A DNA stretch of 64,000 nt, taken from the NCBI GenBank assembly GCA_963825075.1, contig CAWGRX010000014.1, positions 1 through 64,000 of the forward strand, written 5' to 3'. This document shows positions 1-9,523 of the stretch, one piece after another. Each line of letters starts with the position of its first letter. The stretch's first letter is position 1. Origin of the DNA: CAWAVN01 sp963825075 (GTDB lineage: Bacteria; Planctomycetota; Planctomycetia; Planctomycetales; Planctomycetaceae). Below the pieces are notes generated by a model that made no database searches, was not told the origin of the DNA, and worked only from the letters and a program-made list of their open reading frames with translations. Position numbers and translations under genes: made by a program.

Positions 1-44
1 CGGGCCGGGATGACCATAAGACAGGCTGCAGCAGGAGGTTGCAC

Positions 45-962
45 ATGATTCCCCGGACGGTTTCGGTGCGAAGAAGGCCTTTCGCGGCGTGGATTGTCGC
101 GCTGTTGGTTGTGCCGGCCTGCGGTTGCGTGGCGGCTCCCTATCACTACGGGCGATTTCATCCGCAGGAACCCAGCCGACGGTTGGTGGAACCGGTCGAG
201 GTGGTTTATGGAAAACCGCATAAGACGCTCGACCGGATTGCCTGGGTCATTGGCCTGCCCAATCGCCTTCTGACGCTGAACAACAACACCGACAATCACA
301 AGATTGCCCCCGAAACGGTCGAGCAACTCAAAGTCTATCTTGCGGAGAACGACATCACCGATGTGTACGTCGCCGTGAACGATTATGACCCGAAAGGGCA
401 ATGGCAGCGGCTCGCCGAAAACGAGCGGATCGCACCGCTTTGGCGATACTCCATCGGCGTTTTGACCTGGCTCAATTACACCTGCTTCCCGAACCGCGTC
501 TTCGGGGGCGATCGCTACGACCCCTATGCGAACAGTTTGAATCTCAGTTCGGACGTGCCGGCCCTGGTTCTGTCGGAGGCGGCCTACGCCAAGGACATCC
601 ATTCCCAGCGCTACCCAGGCATTTATGCCGCCATCTTTAACGACCTGCCGATTCTTTCCGTCTGGCGGAAAGCCCGGGCGACGAGCGACGTTTTGGGATA
701 TGCCTCGGTCAACGACGATTGGCAGACCGAAGAAGAGGCTTACCACGTGCTCTACCCCCACATTGGAGCAGCGGCTTTCGGGACCGCGGCCCCCTTTGTG
801 CCGACCTTCGGCCCGCTGCTTACGTGGGGCGGCGCGGCCGCCGGACACGTGACAGGCCGCACCGTGGCGTATTTCCAACGGCCAAAACGGCCAAACCCCG
901 AAGCGTCTGAAAAGCCTGGGGCGGAAGGTGAAATCCAACCCGTCAGCGCCGAACTCCCCTGA
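45..962 (+). CDS. Hypothetical exported protein, possible lipoprotein
   Basis: The 305-residue product has a basic N-terminus, a hydrophobic segment (about residues 12-26) and cysteines at the end of it (VVPACGC), so it is probably exported and may be lipid-anchored. The rest is a soluble domain without a motif I recognise, followed by a Gly/Ala-rich hydrophobic stretch near residues 240-270. A strong AGGAGG at 33-38 lies six bases before the ATG at 45, which I prefer to the TTG at 39. It converges with accC on the other strand and is not obviously in an operon. Function unknown. Confidence 0.75.
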   Translation: MIPRTVSVRRRPFAAWIVALLVVPACGCVAAPYHYGRFHPQEPSRRLVEPVEVVYGKPHKTLDRIAWVIGLPNRLLTLNNNTDNHKIAPETVEQLKVYLAENDITDVYVAVNDYDPKGQWQRLAENERIAPLWRYSIGVLTWLNYTCFPNRVFGGDRYDPYANSLNLSSDVPALVLSEAAYAKDIHSQRYPGIYAAIFNDLPILSVWRKARATSDVLGYASVNDDWQTEEEAYHVLYPHIGAAAFGTAAPFVPTFGPLLTWGGAAAGHVTGRTVAYFQRPKRPNPEASEKPGAEGEIQPVSAELP

Positions 963-978
963 ATCGGGCGTTGCCTCG

Positions 979-2316
979 TTACCACGTGCGTTCGATGAAG
1001 GTGGTATCGACGTGGCCTTCGATGAAGGCCGAGTGGCGGAAGATTTCGCGCAACAGCGGGATCGTGGTCTGGATGCCTTCGATCACGAACTCGTCAAGAG
1101 CCCGCCGCATGCAGGCGATCGCGGCTTCGCGGCTGCGGCGATGCACGATGAGTTTGCCGATTAGCGAATCGTAATAGGGGCCGATGACGTAATCCTGATG
1201 CACGTGCGAATCGAACCGCACGCCGGGACCGCCCGGCAGTTGGAGCTTGGTGATTCGGCCGGGGCTGGGGCGGAATCCGTTTTTGGGATCTTCCGCGTTG
1301 ATCCGGACTTCGATCGACGAGCCTTCGCAGGGGATGCTTCGCTGCTTGAGTTCGAGCTTTTCGCCGGCGGCGATGCGAATTTGCTGTTGGATCAAATCCA
1401 GCCCGGTGACTTCTTCCGTGACGGGGTGTTCGACCTGAATCCGGGCGTTGACTTCGATGAAATAAAACCGGTGGTCTTGATCGACCAGAAACTCCACCGT
1501 ACCCGCGTTGGTATAGCCCGCCGCCTTGACCAATCGCACTGCGGCTTTGCAGATGTCCTGCCGAACCGCCAAGGGCAGATTCGGAGCCGGGCTTTCCTCG
1601 ACGAGTTTTTGATGCCGGCGCTGGAGCGAACAGTCCCGCTCCCAGAGATGCACCGCTTGTCCGTGGTTGTCCGCGAGGATTTGCACTTCCACGTGCCGGG
1701 GCCGTTCGATGTATTTTTCCAGATAGACGCCCGCGTTCTTGAAGGCTTTCTCGGCTTCCTGGGCGGCGGCTTTGATGCCGTTTTTGAGGGAGATGTCGTT
1801 GCGGGCGACGCGCATCCCTTTTCCGCCGCCGCCGGCGGTGGCTTTGATCAAGACGGGATAGCCGATTTTCTGAGCCACGCTCAAAGCCTGGTCTTCGCTG
1901 GTGAGCAGACCATCGCTGCCCGGCACCAAATGCACGTTGGCGGATTGGGCGATTTCGCGGGCGCTGACTTTGTCGCCCAGCTTGGCCATCGCGGTGTGCG
2001 GCGGGCCGATAAACTCGATATTGCAGTCTCGGCAGACCTCGGCGAAGTCGGCATTCTCGGCCAGAAACCCGTAGCCCGGATGAATCGCCTGCACGTTCCC
2101 CACTTCCGCGGCACTGATGATTTTGTTGAAATCCAGATAGCTCGCCGACGCCGCCGGCGGACCGATGCAAATCGCCTGGTTCGCCAGATCGAGATACGCC
2201 GCCCCCCGGTCGGCCGTGCTATACACAGCCACCGTTTCGATGCCCATCTCCCGACAGGCCCGAATCACGCGAAGGGCAATCTCGCCCCGATTGGCAACCA
2301 AAATCCGCTGGAACAT
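979..2316 (-). CDS. accC: Acetyl-CoA carboxylase, biotin carboxylase subunit
   Basis: The product carboxylates biotin on the carrier protein with ATP and bicarbonate, the first step of malonyl-CoA synthesis. All three parts of the family are visible over 445 residues: the N-terminal domain beginning MFQRILVANRGEIALR, the ATP-grasp glycine loop GGGGKGMRVA near residue 165, the catalytic region with VEFLVD, FIEVNARIQVEHPVTEE and the C-terminal domain with EVRINAED. Length is normal for a stand-alone AccC. It is the last gene of a leftward operon behind accB (gap about 100 bases). No anomalies seen. Confidence 0.97.
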   Translation of the reverse strand: MFQRILVANRGEIALRVIRACREMGIETVAVYSTADRGAAYLDLANQAICIGPPAASASYLDFNKIISAAEVGNVQAIHPGYGFLAENADFAEVCRDCNIEFIGPPHTAMAKLGDKVSAREIAQSANVHLVPGSDGLLTSEDQALSVAQKIGYPVLIKATAGGGGKGMRVARNDISLKNGIKAAAQEAEKAFKNAGVYLEKYIERPRHVEVQILADNHGQAVHLWERDCSLQRRHQKLVEESPAPNLPLAVRQDICKAAVRLVKAAGYTNAGTVEFLVDQDHRFYFIEVNARIQVEHPVTEEVTGLDLIQQQIRIAAGEKLELKQRSIPCEGSSIEVRINAEDPKNGFRPSPGRITKLQLPGGPGVRFDSHVHQDYVIGPYYDSLIGKLIVHRRSREAAIACMRRALDEFVIEGIQTTIPLLREIFRHSAFIEGHVDTTFIERTW

Positions 2317-2415
2317 AACTTCTTTGGGGAATTGTCATCATGGGGCGGGAGAGATTGAAGAGCGATCGTCCCACGCTCACCATTGGTCATTGGGGCCTGG
2401 TCATTGGGATTTCCC

Positions 2416-2937
2416 TTATCCCGGCTCGACCCGGAACAGGGGTTGGTCATATTCCACGGAATCCCCATTGCTCACGAGCACGGCAGTGATCGTGCCAGTG
2501 ACTTCGGCGGGGATCGGATTGAAGACTTTCATCGCCTCGACAATGCACACCGTCGTATCCGGCTGGACTTTGGAGCCGACGTTGACGAACGGCGGGTCGT
2601 CGGGGCTGGGGGAGGAATAAAACGTGCCGACGGTGGGGCTTTTGATGACGACCCCGCTTTCGGCGGCCGCGGGTTTGGACGACTCGCCTCCTCCGCCGCC
2701 GGCCTGTGGTTGTTGCGGAGGCGGTGGTGCGGGAACCGGCGGAGCATAATTCGGCGGGGGCATGATGGGGATTGCTTCCTGACCGCCCCGCCTCAGCCGC
2801 CAGACTTGGCCCGCGTTTTTCAGGCTGAGTTCCGTGAGGCCGTGTTTTTCCATCAACTCCATCAAGTGCTGGAGTTTTTCCAAATCGAAGGGCTGCTCTC
2901 CGGTCGGGTCGGAGATGTCGGGTTTATCCTCGGACAT
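2416..2937 (-). CDS. accB: Acetyl-CoA carboxylase biotin carboxyl carrier protein
   Basis: This 173-residue protein carries the biotin that AccC carboxylates and the carboxyltransferase unloads. The C-terminal lipoyl-type domain contains the canonical EAMKV biotinylation site with the acceptor lysine at residue 137. A Pro/Ala/Gly-rich linker (about 57-95) joins it to an N-terminal helical segment, the usual AccB layout. It lies directly upstream of accC and downstream of a metallopeptidase gene, an arrangement common in bacteria where pepP/pepQ-like genes precede accB-accC. The carboxyltransferase genes are not in the window. Confidence 0.97.
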   Translation of the reverse strand: MSEDKPDISDPTGEQPFDLEKLQHLMELMEKHGLTELSLKNAGQVWRLRRGGQEAIPIMPPPNYAPPVPAPPPPQQPQAGGGGGESSKPAAAESGVVIKSPTVGTFYSSPSPDDPPFVNVGSKVQPDTTVCIVEAMKVFNPIPAEVTGTITAVLVSNGDSVEYDQPLFRVEPG

Positions 2938-2998
2938 ATTGATTCACCTTCCAGCCGAGTTGCGTCAAAGTTGGCTCAAGAAAGTCGGCGAAAAGTTG

Positions 2999-4102
2999 TT
3001 AGAGCGGGACAATGGCTTTTTCAAACTCTTTGGGGACGGTCGAGAGCACTTCGTGGCCGTCGCGGGTGACGAGGACGTCATCCTCGATTCGCACGCCGCC
3101 GAAGCCGGGCAGATAAATCCCCGGCTCCACGGTGAGAATCATTCCGGGTTTGAGTTCCTCTTCGGCGGTTGGGGAAAACCGGGGCCACTCGTGGATGGAT
3201 AAGCCCAGGCTGTGACCCAATCCGTGGCCAAAATTCTTTCCAAACCCCGCCGCTTCGATCACGCTCCGCCCCGCCTGGTCGATGTCGGAACACTTGGCTC
3301 CCGGCCGAATTTTTTGGATGGCCTCCTGCTGAGCTTTTAACACAACTCTATATATTTTCTCTAGTTTGGGCGGAATCTTAGCCGTGACCAAAACCCGCGT
3401 CAAGTCACTTTTGTAGCCCGCAAACGTCTCCGCACCCCAGTCCACCAGGAAAAATCCGGCCTCCGAAATTCGCCGGCGGCCCGGCTGCGCATGCGGAAGA
3501 GCCGACTGCGGACCGACCGCCACGATCGGCGGAAAGGAAGTCCCCCGCGCTCCGAACCGCCGCAGGTTGTGTTCCAACTCGTGGGCGACTTGCAATTCCG
3601 TCGCATCGGCGGTGAGCAAAGCCTTGAGCGCTTGAAAGCCTCGTTCCGCAAACCGCACCGCTTCGCGGGTCTCCGCGATCTCCCCGGCATCTTTGATCTG
3701 CCGAAGCTCTTCGACCTTCCCCGCGACCGCAATCCATTCCACCGTCTCCGCTTTCTCTTTGAGCTTCTCCCATTCGTTCACGGTGAGCGTGTCGCTTTCA
3801 AAGCCTAGTTTCGTGAGTTTCGCTTTCTTTAGAGTCTCGGCGATTTTCTCCTCCATCGGCTCCTTGTTGGTGCGGATCACCGTTTCCATGCCGGGGCATT
3901 CGTCTTGGATCTGCGTTTCGTACCGCGTGTCGCTGATGAGGATTGTATGCGACTTCCCCAGAATCAACGTGCTGGAGTCCCCGGAAAACCCGGTCAGATA
4001 GCTGACGTTTTTCTCGTTGGACACCAACAGCGTGTCGCAGTCCGTCTCGCGAAGTTTGCGGAGCAGCTTCTCCCGGCGCTTTACATAGCGATCACTCGGC
4101 AT
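2999..4102 (-). CDS. M24 family metallopeptidase (Xaa-Pro aminopeptidase-like)
   Basis: A cytosolic dimetal peptidase expected to remove N-terminal residues before proline. The creatinase-type N-terminal domain (YLTGFSGDSS) is followed by the pita-bread catalytic domain with all five metal ligands visible: Asp in FLVDWGAE, Asp in KSDLTR, His in GHGLGHSLGL, Glu in LTVEPGIYLP and Glu in VRIEDDV. I start at the ATG at 4102 (367 residues); the TTG at 4135 would add 11 residues of poor quality. It is first in the operon with accB and accC. Pita-bread relatives include prolidase, so the exact substrate is inferred. Confidence 0.93.
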   Translation of the reverse strand: MPSDRYVKRREKLLRKLRETDCDTLLVSNEKNVSYLTGFSGDSSTLILGKSHTILISDTRYETQIQDECPGMETVIRTNKEPMEEKIAETLKKAKLTKLGFESDTLTVNEWEKLKEKAETVEWIAVAGKVEELRQIKDAGEIAETREAVRFAERGFQALKALLTADATELQVAHELEHNLRRFGARGTSFPPIVAVGPQSALPHAQPGRRRISEAGFFLVDWGAETFAGYKSDLTRVLVTAKIPPKLEKIYRVVLKAQQEAIQKIRPGAKCSDIDQAGRSVIEAAGFGKNFGHGLGHSLGLSIHEWPRFSPTAEEELKPGMILTVEPGIYLPGFGGVRIEDDVLVTRDGHEVLSTVPKEFEKAIVPL

Positions 4103-4154
4103 AGGGGCGGCTTTCCTCAATCGGATGTGTTTCAAGAAACTAGGGTCGAAAAAA

Positions 4155-4233
4155 TTAGCCGCCGGGGGGCACCGCCCGCAGGGTGGTCCGCCCCGGTTTT
4201 CCCCGAGCGAACCGGACGCTAGCGCGTTGCGGC
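4155..4233 (+). repeat. Dispersed intergenic palindromic repeat, family C
   Basis: The segment with GGGGGGCACCGCCCGCAGG, GTGGTCCGCCCCGGTT and GAACCGGACGCTAGCGCG reappears almost unchanged in inverse orientation at 32884-32945. It sits between two leftward genes, 5' of the peptidase and 3' of the propeller gene, and is GC-rich and self-complementary in parts. It has no coding content. Its role is unknown. Confidence 0.7.
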
Positions 4234-4261
4234 TGATCCGTGTAGTCTTTGTTGCCGCGTG

Positions 4262-5551
4262 CTATTTCTTCTTCCGCAGATCGACGCAGACGATGTCGCG
4301 GTCGTCGCGGAGATAGACGAGACCGCCAGCCAGCGCGGGAGCCTGGCGGGTCATGCCCAGCAGTTTCACGCGGCCGAGTTCTTCAAACTCCTTCGGATTG
4401 GCCGCGAGCAGCACGAGTTCGCCTTTCATCGTGCTTAAGATCAGTTTGCCGTCGGCGGCGATCATGTTGCCTTTGCCGAACCGAGGCTGCTGCCATTTCC
4501 GCTCGCCCGTGGCGGCGTCGATGCAGGTCAAATGCGTAATCGGACCGGCCCCGCCCACGTTGTCGAACCCGAACAGATTGTCGCCTAAAAGGATCGAAGT
4601 TTGCCATTCGTTCCGCAGCACGCTTTTGGGTCCTTGCGACTGCCAGACTTCCGTGACGGAAAACGGCTCGGTTGGGGCATCGGCCGATTTGCGTTTGAGC
4701 GATAACAGAACGCTGCCGTGGTTCTCGCCGGCGGAGAGAAACACGTTGCCGTCCACGGCAATCGGCGTGGCAATATTACAATCGTAATTCGTCGGATAGG
4801 GATACTTCCAAAGTGAGTCGCCGGTTTTGGGATCCAAGCCCTCGGCCGCGGAACCGTAAAATACAACGACCTGCGACCGCCCGCCGACTTTGAGGAGTGC
4901 CGGCGACGAATAACCCGCCGGGGCTTTTTGGCCTGCCGTCCATTTTTGCTTCCCGGTCTTGGCCTCATAGGCGACCACGGTGGCATCCGGGGAACCGGCG
5001 GTGACGATGACCAGATCATTCGCCACCAAAGGCGAACAGGCCATCCCATAGTCGGCATGCTGGTCGCCGCCGTGCTCTTTGACCACATCGTGATGCCACA
5101 AAACGCCGCCGTCGCTCGTTTTTAGGGCAAACAGTTTGCCTTCGCCGGTGAAGGCGAAGAGGGAACCTTTGGAAACCGTGGGCGTCGCTCGCGGGCCGTT
5201 GCCCATTGGGTTTCGGTAAGCGTCTGCGACCGGGGTTTCCCAAATGGATTTTCCAGTCCCGGCATCGAGGGCGATGACCCATTGCTTTCCGGTTTTCTGC
5301 ACCATCGTATAAAGCCGGCCGTCGGCGATGCTGAGTCCCGACATCCCCACGCCGCCGGGCACTCGCCACACTTCCCGGGGGCCTTCGCTGGGCCAGGCAT
5401 CGATCAAACCGGTTTCCCGCGAAATCCCATTCCGCTCGGGTCCCAAAAGCTGCGGCCAATCGGCCTGTTTGCCGTCATCACAAAAGCAATTCGCCGTCGC
5501 CAACACGGCCAATACAAACACGGCCAACGCCAGCGGAGTCGTTCGGAACAT
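4262..5551 (-). CDS. Exported PQQ-like beta-propeller repeat protein
   Basis: A 429-residue secreted or periplasmic propeller of a type greatly expanded in Planctomycetes. The start at 5551 is chosen because AGGAG lies six to seven bases upstream and the product then begins with a classic signal peptide (MFRTTPLALAVFVLAVLATANC). After it comes the typical opening WPQLLGPERNGIS, then repeated blades with GxxLW/W and AYEAKTGKQKW, DAATGERKWQ motifs. These propellers lack an obvious dehydrogenase active site, so the role is probably binding or scaffolding. A paralogue (5810-7054) lies divergently next to it. Confidence 0.9.
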   Translation of the reverse strand: MFRTTPLALAVFVLAVLATANCFCDDGKQADWPQLLGPERNGISRETGLIDAWPSEGPREVWRVPGGVGMSGLSIADGRLYTMVQKTGKQWVIALDAGTGKSIWETPVADAYRNPMGNGPRATPTVSKGSLFAFTGEGKLFALKTSDGGVLWHHDVVKEHGGDQHADYGMACSPLVANDLVIVTAGSPDATVVAYEAKTGKQKWTAGQKAPAGYSSPALLKVGGRSQVVVFYGSAAEGLDPKTGDSLWKYPYPTNYDCNIATPIAVDGNVFLSAGENHGSVLLSLKRKSADAPTEPFSVTEVWQSQGPKSVLRNEWQTSILLGDNLFGFDNVGGAGPITHLTCIDAATGERKWQQPRFGKGNMIAADGKLILSTMKGELVLLAANPKEFEELGRVKLLGMTRQAPALAGGLVYLRDDRDIVCVDLRKKK

Positions 5552-5809
5552 GGCTTTCTCCTGCGCCTGAACTTCGGGAAACGGAAGGGATCGAGCTTGA
5601 GATCCCTCTGCCATATAGCCTTTTTGATCCGCCCTCGCAACCAAGCCTCCCCAGAGATGCTGCTGCCGTCCGCGATTTCTTAGATGAGAAAACCAAATTT
5701 AGGGCGCTCGTCGGATTTGCAGTATTCGATCGGTTTGGCGTATGCTAAATGGCTCGGAAGACATAAACAACGATCCTCATGCGGAATCTTGCAGAAGGTT
5801 TTCATTGCG

Positions 5810-7054
5810 ATGCGAATGCGAACGATGTTGGTGGCGATGGCGGCCGTTTTGGCTTTGCCGCGGCTTCATGGGGAAGACATTTGGCCGGAGTTTCGCGGGC
5901 CGAACGGCGACGGCTGCTCGAAATCGAAACACCTCCCGCTCTCCTGGAGCGAAACCAAAAACGTCAAATGGAAAACTCCAATCCACGGAAAGGCCTGGTC
6001 TTCGCCCGTCGTTTGGAAAGATCGGATTTGGGTCACCACCGCGACCGAGGACGGCAAAAAAATGTCCGCCCTCTGCCTGGACGCGGCTTCGGGCAAGATC
6101 CTCAAGGACCTTTTGATCTTCGAGAACGCCGAGCCGGAGTTCTGTCATCCCACCAACAGTTACGCCTCCTGCACGCCGGCGATCGAAGACGGCCGGTTGT
6201 ACGTGCACTTCGGCACCTACGGGACCGCCTCTGTGGATACCGCGAGTGGCGAGATTCTCTGGTCCCGGCGGGATTTGCACTGCGACCATTTTCGCGGCCC
6301 GGCGTCTTCGCCGATTCTGTTTGAGGGCCGGTTGATCGTCGCCTTCGACGGGATCGACATTCAATACGTCGTCGCCCTCGACAAACACACCGGCAAAACG
6401 CTGTGGAAGAAAGACCGAAACATCAACTACGGCACGGACAACGGCGACCGCAAAAAAGCCTATTCCACCGCCCAGGTGATTACCGTGGACGGCAAGCCGC
6501 AGATCGTCAGCCCCGCCGCGATGGAAACCATCTCCTACAATCCCCAAAACGGCGAGGAAATCTGGCGAGTTCGGCACGGCGGAATGAACGCCGGCTGCCG
6601 GCCGCTGTTCTACGAGGGGATGGTGTTTCTCAGCTCGGGCGATGGCCCGACTTCGCTGATCGCCGTCCGCGCGAACGGCAAAGGCGACGTGACCGACAGC
6701 CACATCGTCTGGAAGACCGGCAAGACCGTGCCCAAACGCTCTTCGCAGTTGATCGTCGGGGATTTGTTCTTCATGGCCAACGATTCCGGCGTGGTGAGCT
6801 GCCTGGACGCCAAGACCGGAAAACTCCATTGGCAGAAGCGTCTGGACGGCGAATACTGGGCGTCGCCTTTGTATGGATCGGGTCGGCTGTATTTTTCGAG
6901 CAAGTCCGGAAAAACGGTGGTTCTCGCCGCCAAGCCGGAGTTTGAACTGCTCGCGGAGAACCAATTGGACGCCGGCATCAACGCCTCGCCCGCCGTCGCC
7001 GGGGACGATTTGATCCTCCGCACCTTCACGCACTTGTACCGCATTGGCGAGTAG
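5810..7054 (+). CDS. Exported PQQ-like beta-propeller repeat protein (paralogue)
   Basis: A second, divergently transcribed propeller protein of 414 residues. The start at 5810 gives a signal peptide (MRMRTMLVAMAAVLALPRLHG) followed by IWPEFRGPNGDG, the characteristic start of this family; AGAAGG lies about 11 bases upstream. Blades with WKTPIHGKAWSSPVVW, DAASGKILKDL, DKHTGKTLWKKD and DAKTGKLHWQKR repeat through the chain. The adjacent opposite-strand paralogue shares the same opening and blade motifs, suggesting an old duplication with a shared promoter region between 5551 and 5810. Ligand and partner are unknown. Confidence 0.92.
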   Translation: MRMRTMLVAMAAVLALPRLHGEDIWPEFRGPNGDGCSKSKHLPLSWSETKNVKWKTPIHGKAWSSPVVWKDRIWVTTATEDGKKMSALCLDAASGKILKDLLIFENAEPEFCHPTNSYASCTPAIEDGRLYVHFGTYGTASVDTASGEILWSRRDLHCDHFRGPASSPILFEGRLIVAFDGIDIQYVVALDKHTGKTLWKKDRNINYGTDNGDRKKAYSTAQVITVDGKPQIVSPAAMETISYNPQNGEEIWRVRHGGMNAGCRPLFYEGMVFLSSGDGPTSLIAVRANGKGDVTDSHIVWKTGKTVPKRSSQLIVGDLFFMANDSGVVSCLDAKTGKLHWQKRLDGEYWASPLYGSGRLYFSSKSGKTVVLAAKPEFELLAENQLDAGINASPAVAGDDLILRTFTHLYRIGE

Positions 7055-7081
7055 GAAGATTCCAACAGCCGGTCGTGGAAG

Positions 7082-7163
7082 GTGAGCGGTAGGCGCTAGC
7101 CTCCGGTTTCGATGAAGCGATACGCCCAAAGTCAAGACCGGCGGCTAGCGCCTTGCCGCTCAC
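7082..7163. repeat. Dispersed palindrome, family A (GCTAGC core)
   Basis: Two arms, GTGAGCGGTAGGCGCTAGCC and GGCGGCTAGCGCCTTGCCGCTCAC, are inverted copies around a roughly 40-base spacer. The same arms recur at 32711-32776 and, rearranged, at 63559-63782. It lies between two convergent genes, so it could serve as a bidirectional terminator or be a mobile REP-like element. Confidence 0.8.
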
Positions 7164-7166
7164 GTC

Positions 7167-7874
7167 TTACCAGCCGCCACGGTATTGTTCGAGACGCTGG
7201 AAATTATCCACCGCCAAAAGAGCGAACAAGATGGCCGGGAAGTTGTGGTGGGCGAGAAAGAATAGCGCGGCCGCCAATGCGCCGACCGCGGTGCTGATCC
7301 GCAGGCACCACAAGACGCCGTCCCGCGGGCGGTAGCGTTCCAAGAGGCTTTCCGAGATATGCCCGCCGTCCAAAGGCAGCACGGGGAGTAGGTTCACCAG
7401 CCCCCAATACAGGTTGATCCACTTCAACTGGATGATTGCAAATAAGGACAAGGGTATTCTTTCGCCGGCTGGCCAAACCGGCATGCGACTGGTCTTGTTG
7501 AGAAAAAACTCCACTCCCAACACGACCCCGTACAGCAGAAACCCGGCCCAGGGACCGGCGAAGGAGACCACGACAGAACGCCCCGTGGAAAAGCCGGCTT
7601 GATGGGCGAACCGCGTCACGCCGCCGAAGTGGTAGAGGATCACATCCGACGGCCAGCCGAAACACCGCCCCGCGATGGCGTGGCCCAGTTCGTGGATCAG
7701 GATCGACACAAACAGGCAGGCAATCCACACGAAGAGCAAATCGAAATGCCGATCCCGCAACAGCGAATACCCGGTAAACACCCCCGCAAGCCAGAACCAG
7801 GGCGTGACGCGCACGGGGATCCCGAACAGCGGGAAATACAAATCATAGGGCGTGGGATTGACTTGCCCCAACAT
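7167..7874 (-). CDS. Membrane-embedded M50 (site-2 protease) family zinc metalloprotease
   Basis: A 235-residue polytopic protein that should cleave substrates inside the membrane. The zinc motif HELGH is at residues 61-65 within a hydrophobic helix, and the second conserved motif LPLDGGH is near residue 170, which supplies the third ligand. Several hydrophobic helices surround both. There is no PDZ or CBS domain, so this is a minimal member, as often found in Planctomycetes and Cyanobacteria. The substrate cannot be told from context; the neighbouring 7972-8922 gene encodes an unrelated exported protein. Confidence 0.9.
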   Translation of the reverse strand: MLGQVNPTPYDLYFPLFGIPVRVTPWFWLAGVFTGYSLLRDRHFDLLFVWIACLFVSILIHELGHAIAGRCFGWPSDVILYHFGGVTRFAHQAGFSTGRSVVVSFAGPWAGFLLYGVVLGVEFFLNKTSRMPVWPAGERIPLSLFAIIQLKWINLYWGLVNLLPVLPLDGGHISESLLERYRPRDGVLWCLRISTAVGALAAALFFLAHHNFPAILFALLAVDNFQRLEQYRGGW

Positions 7875-7971
7875 GGGCGGCAGGCTCCTTCAATCGGTCG
7901 GCTGCAAAAGAAATTCGTTCCTACCGAACTTTATCGCAGCCCGCCGCCAGAGGCAATCGGCCAACCCGCCA

Positions 7972-8922
7972 CTATTTGGGCAGTTCGGTGAGACGAGTGG
8001 TGCTGCGGGTTTGTTTTTGTTTGAGCGTCAGTTTCAAGGTGCGGTCGCCGACGATGGTGTTGATGTTCCCGGATAGGGTGTATTCCAGCGCGGCCGAGAC
8101 GACCTGGCCTTGTTCGGTGTCGAAGCGGATTTCGCCCTTGGAGGAATCGGTGCCGATGTTGCCGGTGACTTTGGCGCCTTCGGTGGTCAGGTCGAAATCG
8201 AAGGAGAGTTCCAGGCTCATTGAGATTTTCACGATTTTGTTGTCGTCTTTTTTCGCGGGACCTTCAAATTTATAGACCCGTTTGCCCTTGGCTTTGCCGA
8301 TTTTGGGGAACTCCATTTCGATCGGCGTTTCCCAGGTGTCGCCGGTTTGGACGGGCTTTTCGGCGAGCACAAAGAAGACCTCGGCGAGGCTGGCCTTTTG
8401 GGCCTCTTCGCTGCCGCCGCCGGTGAACTGGGCCGCGAGGGGGTTGTCCTTGGTGAGGTTCTCCAAGATTTCCTTGTACCCGTCGAGCTTTTCCACCTTG
8501 CCTTCGGGCGTGATCGTGACGTAATACTCCACGCCGCTCAATGTTTCGAACACGGGATTGAGGGCCCGGCTGAGCGCGGTGCCCTTTTCGCGCTCGCTCG
8601 ATTCGGAATCGAAGGCATACGTCCCCGCCGGCCCCATGTCGGCCTTCGCGGACAAACGCTTGTTCGCGTAGCGAAGTTTCAGGTCGCCTGCCTTCGTCAT
8701 CTCGGCCAGGGAGATGGCATTGACTTCGGTCTGCGTTACTTTTTGGTCAAAGGACTGCCCTTCCACCTGCATGGTTTGGTTCATTTCGTTTGTGGTGCGA
8801 TAAATTGCCGGCTCCTCTTTGGAGAACTTGTACCGCAGCAACACCCCCTCCTGGGCCTCCGTCATCCCGATGGGCAACAGCAACGCAACCGCGAACGCAA
8901 ACAGAGTCAATCGGCCGGACAT
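7972..8922 (-). CDS. Exported protein resembling DUF6263-type family
   Basis: A 316-residue secreted protein of unknown function. The start at 8922 is supported by GGGAG about eight bases upstream and by a clear signal peptide (MSGRLTLFAFAVALLLPIGM, cleavage near TEAQ). The remainder is rich in beta-strand-like stretches, beginning LLRYKFSKEEPAIYRTTNEM, and includes a segment with VQTGDTWETPIEM, features I associate with the DUF6263 family seen in Planctomycetes. The longer frame would overlap the Uma2 gene and is rejected. Family assignment is from memory only. Confidence 0.8.
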   Translation of the reverse strand: MSGRLTLFAFAVALLLPIGMTEAQEGVLLRYKFSKEEPAIYRTTNEMNQTMQVEGQSFDQKVTQTEVNAISLAEMTKAGDLKLRYANKRLSAKADMGPAGTYAFDSESSEREKGTALSRALNPVFETLSGVEYYVTITPEGKVEKLDGYKEILENLTKDNPLAAQFTGGGSEEAQKASLAEVFFVLAEKPVQTGDTWETPIEMEFPKIGKAKGKRVYKFEGPAKKDDNKIVKISMSLELSFDFDLTTEGAKVTGNIGTDSSKGEIRFDTEQGQVVSAALEYTLSGNINTIVGDRTLKLTLKQKQTRSTTRLTELPK

Positions 8923-8962
8923 GATTTTGTTCTCCCTGGGAAAGTTTTGATTCATCGAGCAT

Positions 8963-9523
8963 TCAAACGTGAAACAGTTCCCGCACCGAAAGCTGGATTT
9001 CGGGAAACGCCAACGGCGAGACGCGGGCTGCCTGGTCATACCGCGTGATGGACTGAAAAGTTTCACCGGCCGGCTCGCGATAAACATCCACGCGCCAAAA
9101 CGGGACGTTGACGATCCAATAATCCTTGATGCCGGCTTCCGCGTACAGGCGGGCCTTTTCGCGCTGATCGTAGTCCAGGCTGCTGTTGGAAACTTCGATC
9201 ACCAATAGGACATCCGCAGCCAGCGGGCGATTATCGCGGTAGCTTTTGGCTTTCACCCAGGCTATGTCCGGTTGCGGGGCGCTGTCCAAGTCCGGCAGTT
9301 CAATCGGATTCTGCACTCGGACTCGGACCTCGGCCTTGTTGGTGTTTTCGATGCTCCAACGTGCCAGCCAATCAATCAAATCTTCGTGCGTGGGGCCGGG
9401 GGGACTCATTTCGCGCAGTTCTCCGTAAATCAGTTCGATGCGGCGCTCGCGGCGCGAATCAAACACGCCGCTTTCGATCATGCGGTCGAACTCCGCCACG
9501 GTAAATCGCGGGATTGTGCTCAT
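8963..9523 (-). CDS. Uma2 family restriction-endonuclease-like protein
   Basis: A 186-residue protein with the PD-(D/E)XK fold typical of Uma2 (DUF820): the acidic residues in QPDIAWVK, the core VLLVIEVSNSSLDYD and the conserved YAEAGIKDYWIVNV follow one another in the expected order. The family is very abundant in Planctomycetes and Cyanobacteria, and its biological role is not settled; the fold suggests nucleic-acid cleavage. It sits alone upstream of the exported protein gene at 7972-8922 in the same direction. Length is normal. Confidence 0.92.
   Translation of the reverse strand: MSTIPRFTVAEFDRMIESGVFDSRRERRIELIYGELREMSPPGPTHEDLIDWLARWSIENTNKAEVRVRVQNPIELPDLDSAPQPDIAWVKAKSYRDNRPLAADVLLVIEVSNSSLDYDQREKARLYAEAGIKDYWIVNVPFWRVDVYREPAGETFQSITRYDQAARVSPLAFPEIQLSVRELFHV

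Noticed and set aside
5777..7135. A 452-codon minus-strand frame opposite the propeller gene
   Set aside because: It is the antisense shadow of a clear exported propeller protein; the translation has no recognisable motif.
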